A DNA stretch of 64,000 bases from Mycolicibacterium sp. P9-22. Lineage in GTDB: Bacteria > Actinomycetota > Actinomycetes > Mycobacteriales > Mycobacteriaceae. Where the stretch lies: contig NZ_NPKP01000012.1 in assembly GCF_008329585.1 (NCBI RefSeq), positions 1 through 64,000 on the forward strand, in the 5' to 3' direction. Below, piece after piece: positions 34,618 through 43,172 of this stretch (positions within the stretch are counted from its first letter, which is position 1; each line of letters opens with the position of its first letter). The notes beneath the pieces were generated by a model. The model was not told where the DNA came from and ran no database searches. It saw only the letters and a list, made by a program, of their open reading frames with translations. The position numbers and the translations under genes are program-made.

Positions 34618-35226
34618 GTGCAACTTCTTCTGGTCCGACATGCGCTGCCGCTGCGGAGTGAGCCCGGTGCGGGGTCCGATCCGCAGCTGTCCGACGAGGG
34701 TCTGGCGCAGGCCGCCCGGCTCCCCGACGCATTGTCCCGATTCCCCGTGACCCGGCTGGTGAGCAGTCCGCAGCTGCGGGCCGTCCAGACAGCGGGACCG
34801 CTGTCCGACAAGCTCGGACTGGACGTCGATATCGATGAGCGCCTCGCCGAGTACGACCGCGACCTGGACCACTACATCCCGATCGAGCAGATCGCCAAGG
34901 AAAACCCCGAGGAGCTGGCCCGGCTCATCTCGGGTCATCTGCCCAGCGCGGTCGACGAGACAGCATTCCTGCAGCGGGTGGTGGCGGCCTTGGATGACCT
35001 GGTCGCCGCAGCCGGCCACGAGGACACCGTGGCGGTGTTCAGCCACGGCGGGGTGATCAACGTCCTGCTGCACCACATCCTGGGCACCGAGCGGTTGTTG
35101 TCGTTCCACGTCGACTACGCCTCGGTGACCCGGCTGCTGGCCTCGCGCAGCGGCAAGCTCGCTGTCGCCTCGGTCAACGGCACCGAACACGTATGGGATC
35201 TGCTGCCGCGAAATACGCAATGGTAG
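34618..35226 (+). CDS. Histidine phosphatase family protein
   Basis: A 202-aa phosphoglycerate-mutase-like phosphatase. The phospho-histidine motif is LLLVRHALP (RH at residues 7-8), and the second histidine is in FSHGGVINVLLHH. The acid in IDERLAEYDRDL fits the proton donor. GTG at 34618 was preferred to GTG 34597 because the family starts immediately before the RH strand. It is divergent from the SDR and nine bases ahead of the phosphotransferase-like gene, probably an operon. Confidence 0.85.
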   Translation: MQLLLVRHALPLRSEPGAGSDPQLSDEGLAQAARLPDALSRFPVTRLVSSPQLRAVQTAGPLSDKLGLDVDIDERLAEYDRDLDHYIPIEQIAKENPEELARLISGHLPSAVDETAFLQRVVAALDDLVAAAGHEDTVAVFSHGGVINVLLHHILGTERLLSFHVDYASVTRLLASRSGKLAVASVNGTEHVWDLLPRNTQW

Positions 35227-35235
35227 AAAAGCCGG

Positions 35236-36249
35236 GTGAACTCTCTGGCAGGACTTGATCTCGACGCCTTGGACGCGCACCTGCGCGCGGAAGGTATCGC
35301 CCGCGCCGGCGAGTTGCGAGCCGAACTGATCTCCGGCGGCCGCTCGAATCTGACCTTCCGGGTGTTCGACGACGGGTCGAAGTGGGTGCTGCGCCGCCCG
35401 CCGCTGCACGGGCTGACCCCGTCGGCGCACGATATGGCGCGCGAGTACAAGGTGGTCGCGGCACTTGCCGAAACCCCGGTGCCCGTGGCCCGCGCGGTCA
35501 CCATGCGCAATGACGACTCCGTGCTGGGCGCGCCGTTCCAGATGGTCGAGAACGTCGAGGGCAACGTGGTGCGCAGCGCCGACGAACTGGCGGCGCTCGG
35601 CGACGCCGGCGTCATCGAGGGTTGCGTCGACTCGCTCATCAAGGTGCTCGCCGATCTGCACGCTGTCGATCCGCAGGCCGTCGGGCTCGGCGACTTCGGC
35701 AGGGCAGAGGGCTACCTGGAACGCCAGGTGCGCCGTTGGGGTTCGCAGTGGGAGCACGTCCGGTTGCCCGACGATGCCCGCGACGCCGACGTGACGAAGC
35801 TGCATTCTGCTCTGGCCGAACGGATTCCGGCCAGTCCGCGGGCCTCCATCGTGCACGGCGACTACCGCATCGACAACACCATCCTCGACGCGCAGGACCC
35901 GACGGTGGTGCGCGCGGTACTGGATTGGGAGCTGTCCACCCTGGGTGACCCGCTGTCCGACGCGGCGCTGATGTGTGTCTACCGCAACCCGAACTTCGAC
36001 GATGTACTCGGCATGCGAGCGGCCTGGACCTCAGAACTGTTGCCCCCGGCCGATCAGCTGGCACAGCGGTACGCGGTGGCCAGCGGCCAGGAACTGCGCA
36101 ACTGGGATTTCTACATGGCACTGGCCTACTTCAAACTGGCCATCATCGCCGCGGGCATCGATTTCCGCGGACGCGAGGGCGGCGCCACAGAAACCGCGGT
36201 CGGCGCTGCCGTGGCCCCGTTGATCGCCGAGGGACTCAAGCTCCTCTAG
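35236..36249 (+). CDS. fadE36: APH-fold phosphotransferase-like protein (fadE36 homologue)
   Basis: A 337-aa protein of the aminoglycoside-phosphotransferase/choline-kinase fold. SGGRSNLTFRV is the nucleotide loop, the catalytic loop is HGDYRIDN at 207-214 (HxDxxxxN) and the metal motif DWE is at 230-232. The M. tuberculosis counterpart Rv3761c carries the name fadE36, but nothing here resembles an acyl-CoA dehydrogenase. The N-terminal kinase-like half matches the ACAD10/11 kinase domain, which has recently been tied to 4-hydroxyacyl-CoA phosphorylation; that link is inference. GTG start at 35236. It overlaps the convergent LapA-like gene by four bases. Confidence 0.85.
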   Translation: MNSLAGLDLDALDAHLRAEGIARAGELRAELISGGRSNLTFRVFDDGSKWVLRRPPLHGLTPSAHDMAREYKVVAALAETPVPVARAVTMRNDDSVLGAPFQMVENVEGNVVRSADELAALGDAGVIEGCVDSLIKVLADLHAVDPQAVGLGDFGRAEGYLERQVRRWGSQWEHVRLPDDARDADVTKLHSALAERIPASPRASIVHGDYRIDNTILDAQDPTVVRAVLDWELSTLGDPLSDAALMCVYRNPNFDDVLGMRAAWTSELLPPADQLAQRYAVASGQELRNWDFYMALAYFKLAIIAAGIDFRGREGGATETAVGAAVAPLIAEGLKLL

Positions 36250-36614
36250 AAGGTCCGCCGGGCCGCTTTGAGGTTCTTGCGCGCCGCGAGGCGCAACTGC
36301 ACGATGCGGGCGGCCCCCACCATCACCGCGAGCAGCCCACCGCCCACGGCGGCCAGCAGCAGTGCCACCCCCAGGGGCAGCGTCCAGTTCCAGCCCAGGA
36401 AATGGAAGGTGCCCGGGTCGGTGTTCTGCGCGATGAAGATCAGCAACACGATCAGGATCAAGAATCCGATGATCAGCGATGTCCACAACGCCGCCGCCCT
36501 GGTGAACTTGACCGCGTCCTCCGGCGGCGCCGGCGGCGGGGCCGCCGGCTGGTCGGTGGCCAAATCCGGTAGCGGCTCAGCCGGTGGGTCCCACGCGGTG
36601 GGATCATTCGTCAT
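36246..36614 (-). CDS. LapA-domain membrane protein (Rv3760 homologue)
   Basis: A 122-aa protein. A Pro-rich cytoplasmic N-terminus (residues 1-38) is followed by two membrane segments (about 43-65 and 76-102) joined by FIAQNTDPGTFHFLGWNW, the signature of LapA/DUF1049 proteins. A basic tail ends the protein. In other bacteria LapA-type proteins sit with LapB in envelope-biogenesis control, but no LapB is near. ATG at 36614, divergent from proX. Confidence 0.8.
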   Translation of the reverse strand: MTNDPTAWDPPAEPLPDLATDQPAAPPPAPPEDAVKFTRAAALWTSLIIGFLILIVLLIFIAQNTDPGTFHFLGWNWTLPLGVALLLAAVGGGLLAVMVGAARIVQLRLAARKNLKAARRTF

Positions 36615-36746
36615 GCCCTCATCCTTGCCCCTTCGGGCCGGAAAGCAAACCACCTCACGGTGACTTAAAGTCCGGCACGTCCCGGCCGGGCCCGTTACTG
36701 TCGAGAAATTGCCACGCATCGACGCACCAATGGCCGAGGGGACGGT

Positions 36747-37688
36747 ATGCGCCGCATCCGTAAGTTCGTCGTCTTCTGTACTGCTTTGCTCGCACTGTCC
36801 GTCGCGGGCTGCGGCAGCTCCAATCCCCTCGGCGGCGGTGAGATATCCGGCGACCTGAGGTCGATCACCATCGGCTCCGCCGATTTCACCGAGTCGAAGA
36901 TCATCGCCGAGATCTATGCCCAAGCGTTGGAAGCCAACGACTTCACCATCAAACGGCAGTTCGGCATCGGGAGCCGCGAGACCTATATCCCTGCCGTACA
37001 GGACCATTCCATCGACCTGATCCCCGAATACACCGGAAACCTGTTGCAGTACTTCGACGCGGAGACCACCGCGACGACCTCCGACGCCGTGCTGCTGGCA
37101 CTGTTGAAGGCGCTGCCCGGCGACCTGTCAGTCCTGTACCCCTCACCCGCCGAGGACAAGGACACCCTCGCGGTATCCGAGACCATCGCGCGGGAATGGA
37201 ATCTGAAATCGATCGCCGATCTGGCCAAGCGCTCACCCGAGGTGAAAGTCGGTGCCCCATCGGAGTTTCAGACTCGCGTCACCGGCCTGGTGGGTCTCAA
37301 GCAGAAATACGGACTGGACATCGCTCCCGCCAACTTCGTCGCGATCAGCGACGGCGGCGGCCCGGCGACCGTGCAGGCCCTGACCGGCGGCACCGTCACC
37401 GCCGCCAACATCTTCAGCACATCGCCGGCCATCGAGAAGAACAACCTGGTGGTGCTCGAAGACCCGGAGAGCGTGTTCCTGGCCGCGAATGTGGTGCCAC
37501 TGGTCGCATCACAGAAGATGTCGAACGATCTCAAATCGGTGCTCGACGCCGTCAGCGCCAAGTTGACCACCGAAGCGCTGATCCAGCTGAACACGTCGGT
37601 CGAGGGCAACGAGGGCGTCGACCCCGACGAAGCAGCCGCGAAATGGATCAGCGACAACGGCTTCGACCAACCACTGCCGGGCAAGTGA
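36747..37688 (+). CDS. proX: Osmoprotectant ABC transporter substrate-binding lipoprotein ProX
   Basis: A 313-aa lipoprotein (lipobox SVAG-Cys22) with the OpuAC-type binding fold: ITIGSADFTESKIIAEIYAQ, SIDLIPEYTGNLLQYF and the late TAANIFSTSPAIEKNNLVVLEDP. It should capture glycine betaine or a related compatible solute outside the membrane and hand it to ProW/ProZ. The ATG at 36747 is preceded by GAGGGGA. First gene of proXVWZ, in the same order as Rv3759c-Rv3756c. Confidence 0.93.
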   Translation: MRRIRKFVVFCTALLALSVAGCGSSNPLGGGEISGDLRSITIGSADFTESKIIAEIYAQALEANDFTIKRQFGIGSRETYIPAVQDHSIDLIPEYTGNLLQYFDAETTATTSDAVLLALLKALPGDLSVLYPSPAEDKDTLAVSETIAREWNLKSIADLAKRSPEVKVGAPSEFQTRVTGLVGLKQKYGLDIAPANFVAISDGGGPATVQALTGGTVTAANIFSTSPAIEKNNLVVLEDPESVFLAANVVPLVASQKMSNDLKSVLDAVSAKLTTEALIQLNTSVEGNEGVDPDEAAAKWISDNGFDQPLPGK

Positions 37689-37695
37689 GTACGCG

Positions 37696-38805
37696 ATGAT
37701 CACCTTCGCAGGCGTCACCAAGACGTACCCGGACGGCACCGTCGCCGTCGACGATCTCACCCTCGAGGTCCCCGAAGGCACGCTGACGGCGTTCGTCGGC
37801 CCGTCGGGCTGCGGTAAGACGACCTCGATGCGGATGATCAACCGGATGATCGATCCGACCTCGGGCACCCTCACCGTCAACGGCGAGGACGTGACCAAGA
37901 TCGACCCTGTCAAGCTGCGTCTCGGCATCGGTTACGTGATCCAGAGCGCCGGCCTCATGCCGCACCAGCGCGTCGTCGACAACGTCGCCACCGTGCCGGT
38001 GCTCAAGGGTGAATCGCGGCGCAGCGCCCGCAAGGCCGCACTCGAGGTGCTCGAGCGCGTGGGCCTGGACCCTGCTCTGGCGCAGCGCTATCCATCCCAG
38101 CTCTCCGGTGGTCAGCAGCAGCGCGTCGGGGTGGCGCGGGCGCTCGCCGCCGATCCGCCGATCCTGCTGATGGATGAACCGTTCAGCGCCGTGGACCCCG
38201 TGGTGCGTGAGGAGCTGCAGACCGAAATCCTGCGGCTGCAAAGCGAATTGCGTAAGACCATCGTGTTTGTCACGCACGATATCGACGAGGCGGTCAAGCT
38301 TGCCGACATGGTCGCGGTGTTCGGGCGCGGCGGGGTGCTGCAGCAGTACGCCGAGCCGGCCTTTGTGCTGTCGAACCCGGCCAACGAACTGGTATCCGGT
38401 TTCGTCGGCGCCGACCGTGGTTACCGGGGCCTGCAGTTCTTCCAGTCGACCGGGCTGCCGCTGCACGATATCCGCCAGGTCGCCGAGGACGATATCGACC
38501 AATTGCAACTGGCTCCCGGCGACTGGGCACTGGTCATCCGGGGCGACGGCAAACCGTTCGCCTGGATCAACGCGGCCGGTGTGGATGTGCACCGTAACGG
38601 AAGTGCGTTGTACGACAGCACCATCGGCGGTGGATCGTTCTTTCCGCCCGGCGGCAGCCTGCGTCTCGCATTGGATGCGGCGTTGTCCTCGCCGTCGGGC
38701 CTCGGGGTTGCCGTCGACGCCGACGGACGTCTGATCGGCGGTGTGCAGGCCGATGATGTTCTCGCGGCGCTGCGACAACAGCGCCGGGTTCCGAAGGTCG
38801 GGTAG
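37696..38805 (+). CDS. proV: Osmoprotectant ABC transporter ATPase ProV
   Basis: A 369-aa ATPase. Walker A is GPSGCGKTT at 35-43, the signature LSGGQQQRVGVARAL, Walker B ILLMDEP and the switch His in VTHDIDEA. The segment after about residue 240 corresponds to the CBS-type regulatory tail of OpuCA/ProV, here with a conserved DADGRLIGGVQADDVL that resembles one CBS repeat. Such tails sense ionic strength in relatives. It starts seven bases after proX and is followed by the two permease genes. Confidence 0.93.
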   Translation: MITFAGVTKTYPDGTVAVDDLTLEVPEGTLTAFVGPSGCGKTTSMRMINRMIDPTSGTLTVNGEDVTKIDPVKLRLGIGYVIQSAGLMPHQRVVDNVATVPVLKGESRRSARKAALEVLERVGLDPALAQRYPSQLSGGQQQRVGVARALAADPPILLMDEPFSAVDPVVREELQTEILRLQSELRKTIVFVTHDIDEAVKLADMVAVFGRGGVLQQYAEPAFVLSNPANELVSGFVGADRGYRGLQFFQSTGLPLHDIRQVAEDDIDQLQLAPGDWALVIRGDGKPFAWINAAGVDVHRNGSALYDSTIGGGSFFPPGGSLRLALDAALSSPSGLGVAVDADGRLIGGVQADDVLAALRQQRRVPKVG

Positions 38806-38810
38806 CGGTC

Positions 38811-39467
38811 GTGAATTACCTGCTGACCCACCTCGACGACGCCTGGACGCTGACGCTGATCCATCTGCGGCTGTCGCTGGTGCCGATCGTGCTCGGATTG
38901 CTCATCGCGGTGCCCATCGGCGCCGTCATCCAGCGCACCACCCAGCCGCGCCGGGTCGTCACCGTGATCGCCAGCATCATCTTCACCATCCCGTCACTGG
39001 CGCTGTTCGTGGTGCTCCCGCTGATCATCCCGACCCGCATCCTCGACGAGGCGAATGTCATCGTCGCCCTCACGCTCTACACCACCGCACTACTGGTCCG
39101 TGCCGTCCCGGAGGCGCTGGACGCGGTACCGGCCGACGTGCTGGACGCGGCCACCGCCGTCGGCTACCGGCCGCTCATCCGTATTCTGAAAGTCGAACTG
39201 CCGCTGGCCATCCCGGTGCTCGTCGCGAGCCTTCGCGTGGTGGCGGTGACCAACATCTCGATGGTGTCGGTCGGCTCGGTGATCGGTATCGGTGGGCTGG
39301 GCACCTGGTTCACCGAGGGCTACCAGGCCAACAAGAGCGGCCAGATCATCGCGGGCATCATCGCCATCTTCGTGTTGGCCGTGGTGATCGACACCTTGAT
39401 CCTGTTGGCGGGTAAGGTGCTAACCCCTTGGGACAGAGGCGCCAGAATCAAGGCAGGTGCCCGATGA
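38811..39467 (+). CDS. proW: Osmoprotectant ABC transporter permease ProW
   Basis: A 218-aa inner-membrane permease with about five to six segments and the EAA loop in AVPADVLDAATAVGYRPLIR. GTG at 38811 lies five bases after the proV stop. Its stop overlaps the proZ start (ATGA). It forms a heterodimeric channel with ProZ, driven by ProV. Confidence 0.92.
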   Translation: MNYLLTHLDDAWTLTLIHLRLSLVPIVLGLLIAVPIGAVIQRTTQPRRVVTVIASIIFTIPSLALFVVLPLIIPTRILDEANVIVALTLYTTALLVRAVPEALDAVPADVLDAATAVGYRPLIRILKVELPLAIPVLVASLRVVAVTNISMVSVGSVIGIGGLGTWFTEGYQANKSGQIIAGIIAIFVLAVVIDTLILLAGKVLTPWDRGARIKAGAR

Positions 39468-40237
39468 ACTTCCTGCAGGAGGCGCTGGCCTACATCTTCA
39501 CCGGAGCGAACTGGACCGGCCCCGCGGGCCTGGGCATCCGGATCGCCGAACATCTGCAGTACACCGCGATCGCGGTGGTGTTCTCGGTGCTGGTCGCGAT
39601 CCCGATCGGGCTGATCATCGGACACACCGGCCGCGGCACCTTCCTGGTGGTCACCGGCGTCAATGCGCTGCGGGCGTTGCCGACGCTCGGTGTGCTGCTG
39701 CTCGGTGTGCTGCTGTGGGGGCTCGGGCTCATCCCGCCCACCGTGGCGCTGATGCTGCTGGGTATCCCGCCGCTGCTGGCAGGCACCTATTCCGGTATCG
39801 CCAACGTCGACCGCGCCGTCGTGGACGCGGCCAGGGCGATGGGCATGACGGAACGGCAGGTGCTGCTGCGCGTCGAGGTCCCCAATGCGCTGCCGCTGAT
39901 CCTCGGCGGTCTGCGCACCGCGACCCTGCAGATCGTGGCCACCGCCACCGTCGCGGCCTACGCCAGCCTCGGCGGGCTGGGGCGCTACCTGATCGACGGC
40001 ATCAAGGTGCGCGAGTTCTATCTCGCCCTGGTGGGCGCACTGATGGTGACGTTGCTCGCACTCATCCTCGACGGGGCCCTGGCCCTGGCGGTCTGGCTGT
40101 CCCAGCCGGGCGGCGACCGTTTCGGCAGGCAGGCGGGCCGGTTGCCGCAACCACTGCTGGATGACGAAGTGGCACTCGAATCGACCAACGCGGGTACGCA
40201 GCCCGGGGGCGTTCGCATACGGTATGAGGGTGACTGA
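39464..40237 (+). CDS. proZ: Osmoprotectant ABC transporter permease ProZ
   Basis: A 257-aa permease. Membrane segments run from about residue 28 to 215, with the EAA loop VDRAVVDAARAMGMTERQ. A hydrophilic tail of about 40 residues follows, longer than that of ProW. The ATG at 39464 overlaps the proW stop. The last 14 bases overlap the start of the glycolipid-binding-family gene, so that gene may be translated from the same message. Confidence 0.92.
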   Translation: MNFLQEALAYIFTGANWTGPAGLGIRIAEHLQYTAIAVVFSVLVAIPIGLIIGHTGRGTFLVVTGVNALRALPTLGVLLLGVLLWGLGLIPPTVALMLLGIPPLLAGTYSGIANVDRAVVDAARAMGMTERQVLLRVEVPNALPLILGGLRTATLQIVATATVAAYASLGGLGRYLIDGIKVREFYLALVGALMVTLLALILDGALALAVWLSQPGGDRFGRQAGRLPQPLLDDEVALESTNAGTQPGGVRIRYEGD

Positions 40238-40850
40238 ACCAGCCTCACCATCAGGCACCGGCGCCACGGATGACACTGCGGGCGCCTGGCCGGCGATCCT
40301 GACCTGGCGTGCACACGATGTGCCCCGGATGGAGTCGGTGCGTGTGCAGCTGTCCGGCAACCGCATCAAGGCCTACGGCCGCATCGTCTCGGCCGCGACG
40401 CCCGCTGGGCCCGCGTTCAGCGCCTCCTATGACCTGGTCACCGACGAGACCGGGGCGACCAAGCGGTTGTCGCTGACGATGACGCTGGCCGAACGGGAAC
40501 GCCAGCTGTCCATCGCCCGCGACGAAGAGGGCATGTGGCTGGTGCGCGATCACCAGAACCAGACCAGCCGCGCCGCCTTCGACAGCGCACTGGACGTCGA
40601 CGTGGTGTTCAGCCCGTTCTTCAACGCGCTGCCCATCCGCCGCACCGGGCTGTACCAGCGCGCGGAAACACTGGACGTGCCCGTCGTGTACGTGCGCCTG
40701 CCCGAGCTGACCGTGGAGCTGGAGACGATCAGCTACACCAGCACCGGCGCGGCCGGCATCGACCTGAAATCGCCGGTCGCCGAGACCACCATCACCGTCG
40801 ACGACGACGGCTTCATCCTCGACTACCCCGGACTGGCAACGCGGATCTGA
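40224..40850 (+). CDS. Putative glycolipid-binding family protein (Rv3755c homologue)
   Basis: A 208-aa soluble protein, rich in beta-strands. It fits the 'putative glycolipid-binding' family (PF06475), recalled for Rv3755c: ILTWRAHDVPRMESVRVQL at the start, a central RDEEGMWLVRDH and FSPFFNALPIRR. No signal peptide is seen. ATG at 40224 lies inside the end of proZ; a GTG at 40230 is an alternative. Its 3' end overlaps convergent tyrA by 38 bases. Confidence 0.75.
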   Translation: MRVTEPASPSGTGATDDTAGAWPAILTWRAHDVPRMESVRVQLSGNRIKAYGRIVSAATPAGPAFSASYDLVTDETGATKRLSLTMTLAERERQLSIARDEEGMWLVRDHQNQTSRAAFDSALDVDVVFSPFFNALPIRRTGLYQRAETLDVPVVYVRLPELTVELETISYTSTGAAGIDLKSPVAETTITVDDDGFILDYPGLATRI

Positions 40851-41772
40851 TCACCCCGCCGGCCCGGCCCGCCGCGGCGAGCTCCTCCCGCCAATCCGGC
40901 GCACCGATGGTGACGGCCAGGATGTCGGGCCTGCTGAAACTGTCGTAGCGGATCCGTGCCGCGTGACCGGCCTCGACGAGATCGGCCACCGAGGAGTGCG
41001 CGGCCAGGCGCTCGCGGGCCCGGGTGAGCAGTTCGATGCTGCGGTCCAGGCCGGTCAGCAGCTGCTCGGAGTTCGCCTCGCACATGGCGCGCACCAGGTC
41101 CGGGGCGGTGGCAGCGACCCGGGTGCCGTCGCGGAACGACCCGGCGGCCAGCGCGAAGGCCAACGGGACCTCGCTCGCGGTAACCGACAGGGTCTCGGCC
41201 AGCAGGTGGGGCAGATGCGATATCGCGGCGGCCGCGGCATCGTGTTCGTCGGACCGGGCCGGCACCACGAACGCCCGGCAGTCCAGCGCCAACTGCATCA
41301 CCGTGGCCCACACCGCGGCGTCGACACCATCGTCGACGCTGAGCACCCACGGGGTTCCGGCGAACAGGTCCTTGTCGCCCGCGGACCACCCGGAGTGCGC
41401 TGTTCCGGTCATCGGATGACCGCCGACGAAGCGGGCCCGCAGCCCGGCGGACTCGACCTGCGCCAGCACCGCGCCCTTGACGCTGGTGACATCGGTGAGT
41501 GCACAGTTCGGTGCGGTCGCGCGGATGTGGGAGAGCATGACGCGCAGCGCGGGCATGGGCACGGCCAGCACGATCAGCGCATCGGTTTCCGCGGCCCGGG
41601 ACAGTGCCTCGTCGAGGGCGGCGGTGGCGTCGAACCCGTCGAAGTGGGCTGCCTTCACACCGTCTATCGAGCGGTTGTAACCGAACACCTCACGGCCGGC
41701 CGCGGCGCCCGCCCGCATCAGCGAGCCGCCGATCAATCCCAGTCCCAGCACGCACACCGGAGTCACGGTCAC
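40813..41772 (-). CDS. tyrA: Prephenate dehydrogenase TyrA
   Basis: A 319-aa NAD-dependent prephenate dehydrogenase of tyrosine synthesis (Rv3754 homologue). The cofactor fold is VCVLGLGLIGGSLMRA, and the active-site histidine lies in GGHPMTGTAHSGW. The helical dimerisation domain has ISHLPHLLAETL. The chorismate-mutase domain of enteric TyrA is absent. The start is uncertain: GTG codons at 41790, 41772 and 41766 are all in frame just before the Rossmann strand; 41772 gives a typical length. Confidence 0.92.
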   Translation of the reverse strand: MTVTPVCVLGLGLIGGSLMRAGAAAGREVFGYNRSIDGVKAAHFDGFDATAALDEALSRAAETDALIVLAVPMPALRVMLSHIRATAPNCALTDVTSVKGAVLAQVESAGLRARFVGGHPMTGTAHSGWSAGDKDLFAGTPWVLSVDDGVDAAVWATVMQLALDCRAFVVPARSDEHDAAAAAISHLPHLLAETLSVTASEVPLAFALAAGSFRDGTRVAATAPDLVRAMCEANSEQLLTGLDRSIELLTRARERLAAHSSVADLVEAGHAARIRYDSFSRPDILAVTIGAPDWREELAAAGRAGGVIRSALPVRGSRG

Positions 41773-41862
41773 GGTTCTAGGTTGGCACACGGTGCGGGTG
41801 CCCGGTTGCCGGCTGGTGAATAGGTGGTCAAAGGTCCCGGGCGGGGACTACCGTTAGCGCCC

Positions 41863-42381
41863 ATGGGAGCACAGCGTGCGCCGGCGCAGGAAGCTGCCAA
41901 CCTGCCGGGCGGATTCGGAGTCGCGGTCGTCAGGGAGGACGGCAAATGGCGGTGTACTCCGTTGCGCAAGGGTGCGCTCAACAACCTCACGGCGGCCGAG
42001 ACCGAGCTACGGGAGCTGCGTAGCGCCGGTGCCGTTTTCGGGCTGCTCGACGTCGACGAGGAGTTCTTCGTCATCGTCCGGCCGGCCCCGGCGGGCACCA
42101 GGTTGCTGCTCTCGGATGCCACCGCCGCGCTGGACTACGACATCGCCGCCGAGGTGCTCGACAAACTGGACTCCGATATCGACGACGAGGATCTCGAGGA
42201 TGCGGACCCGTTCGAGGAGGGCGACCTCGGGCTGCTCGCCGATGTCGGGCTGCCCGCCGGTGTGCTCGGCGTGATCATCTCCGATGACGATATGGAGATC
42301 GACGAGCAGATCACCGCGATCGCCGAGCGGATGGGCTTCGAGAACGAACTGTCCGCGGTGCTCGACAAACTGGGTCGGTGA
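41863..42381 (+). CDS. tRNA adenosine deaminase-associated protein
   Basis: A 172-aa protein of the actinobacterial family that always precedes tadA (Rv3753c homologue). It is very acidic in its middle (DSDIDDEDLEDADPFEEGDL) and ends in a short helical part. No catalytic motif is known. The ATG at 41863 follows a TACCGT eight bases upstream that could be a leaderless-type -10. Its TGA overlaps the tadA GTG by three bases, so the two are co-translated, which suggests a stabilising or regulating role for TadA. Confidence 0.88.
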   Translation: MGAQRAPAQEAANLPGGFGVAVVREDGKWRCTPLRKGALNNLTAAETELRELRSAGAVFGLLDVDEEFFVIVRPAPAGTRLLLSDATAALDYDIAAEVLDKLDSDIDDEDLEDADPFEEGDLGLLADVGLPAGVLGVIISDDDMEIDEQITAIAERMGFENELSAVLDKLGR

Positions 42382-42833
42382 AGTCGGATCAGGAGCTGAT
42401 CCGGCTCGCCCTCGAGGTGGCCCGCGCCGCACCCGCCGCCGACGTGCCGATCGGTGCGGTGGTCTTCGGGCCCGACGGCGCCGAGCTGGCCCGGGCCGCG
42501 AATGCCCGTGAAGCACTGGGTGACCCGACCGCGCATGCCGAGATCCTGGCGATGCGGGAGGCCGCGGCACAGCTCGGTGACGGATGGCGGCTGGAGGGCT
42601 GCACGCTGGCGGTCACCGTCGAGCCGTGCACCATGTGCGCCGGGGCGCTGGTGATGGCGCGGATCGGGTTGCTGGTGTTCGGGGCGTGGGAGCCCAAGAC
42701 CGGGGCTGTCGGCTCGCTGTGGGATGTGGTGCGCGATCGCCGGCTGGTGCACCGGCCGCAGGTGCGCGGCGGGGTGCTCGCGCACGAGTGTGCGGCCCCG
42801 CTGGAGGAGTTCTTCAGAACTCATCGCGCCTAG
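42378..42833 (+). CDS. tadA: tRNA-specific adenosine deaminase TadA
   Basis: A 151-aa deaminase that converts A34 to inosine in tRNA-Arg(ACG); that tRNA is encoded at 21985. Zinc motifs are HAE (53-55) and PCTMC (83-87), with Glu55 as proton shuttle. GTG start at 42378 overlaps the preceding stop. The length and the ALGDPTAHAE region match bacterial TadA rather than cytidine deaminase. Confidence 0.92.
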   Translation: MKSDQELIRLALEVARAAPAADVPIGAVVFGPDGAELARAANAREALGDPTAHAEILAMREAAAQLGDGWRLEGCTLAVTVEPCTMCAGALVMARIGLLVFGAWEPKTGAVGSLWDVVRDRRLVHRPQVRGGVLAHECAAPLEEFFRTHRA

Positions 42834-42951
42834 CTCCCACGCATTGCGCCGACACGACGGTTCTTCGCGTGATCGAGGCCGATCCGCACCAGAACCCGTG
42901 GTCTCGGCACGCGATTAGGGCGCGGCGCGAGTGCCCGGTAAGCTGCCACGC

Positions 42952-43039
42952 GGTGGCGTGTCCGAGCGGCCTAAGGAGCACGCCTCGAAAGCGTGTGACG
43001 GGTAACCCCCGTCCGAGGGTTCAAATCCCTCCGCCACCG
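42952..43039 (+). tRNA. tRNA-Ser (anticodon CGA)
   Basis: An 88-nt class II tRNA. Acceptor GGTGGCG pairs with CGCCACC at 43032-43038, with discriminator G. The anticodon arm CACGC-CTCGAAA-GCGTG gives CGA. A long variable arm is present. CCA is not encoded. A strong terminator follows after four bases. Confidence 0.95.
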
Positions 43040-43043
43040 CCAT

Positions 43044-43085
43044 AACCGCGCCTGACCTCCATGTGAGGTCAGGCGCGGTTTTTTT
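43044..43085 (+). terminator. Strong intrinsic terminator after tRNA-Ser(CGA)
   Basis: A perfect 16-base stem (43044-43059 with 43065-43080), a five-base loop CATGT and a following T-run (43079-43085) make a textbook rho-independent terminator, the clearest in the window. Confidence 0.95.
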
Positions 43086-43172
43086 CGCGTGCGGTGCGAA
43101 ATCTGCTGTCCGTTTCGCGATGACTGTTGCCTGGGACGGTTTATCCCGCGGCCACACGGCTAAATCACGGCG

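Noticed and set aside
34549..35856. A 435-codon minus-strand frame
   Set aside because: Antisense of the histidine phosphatase and phosphotransferase-like genes, both with clear catalytic motifs.
14965..43039. Identical 3' ends of tRNA-Ser(UGA) and tRNA-Ser(CGA) as possible attachment-site repeats
   Set aside because: The shared sequence is the normal T-arm and acceptor of two serine tRNAs. No integrase, phage or plasmid genes lie between them and the neighbourhood is core mycobacterial.
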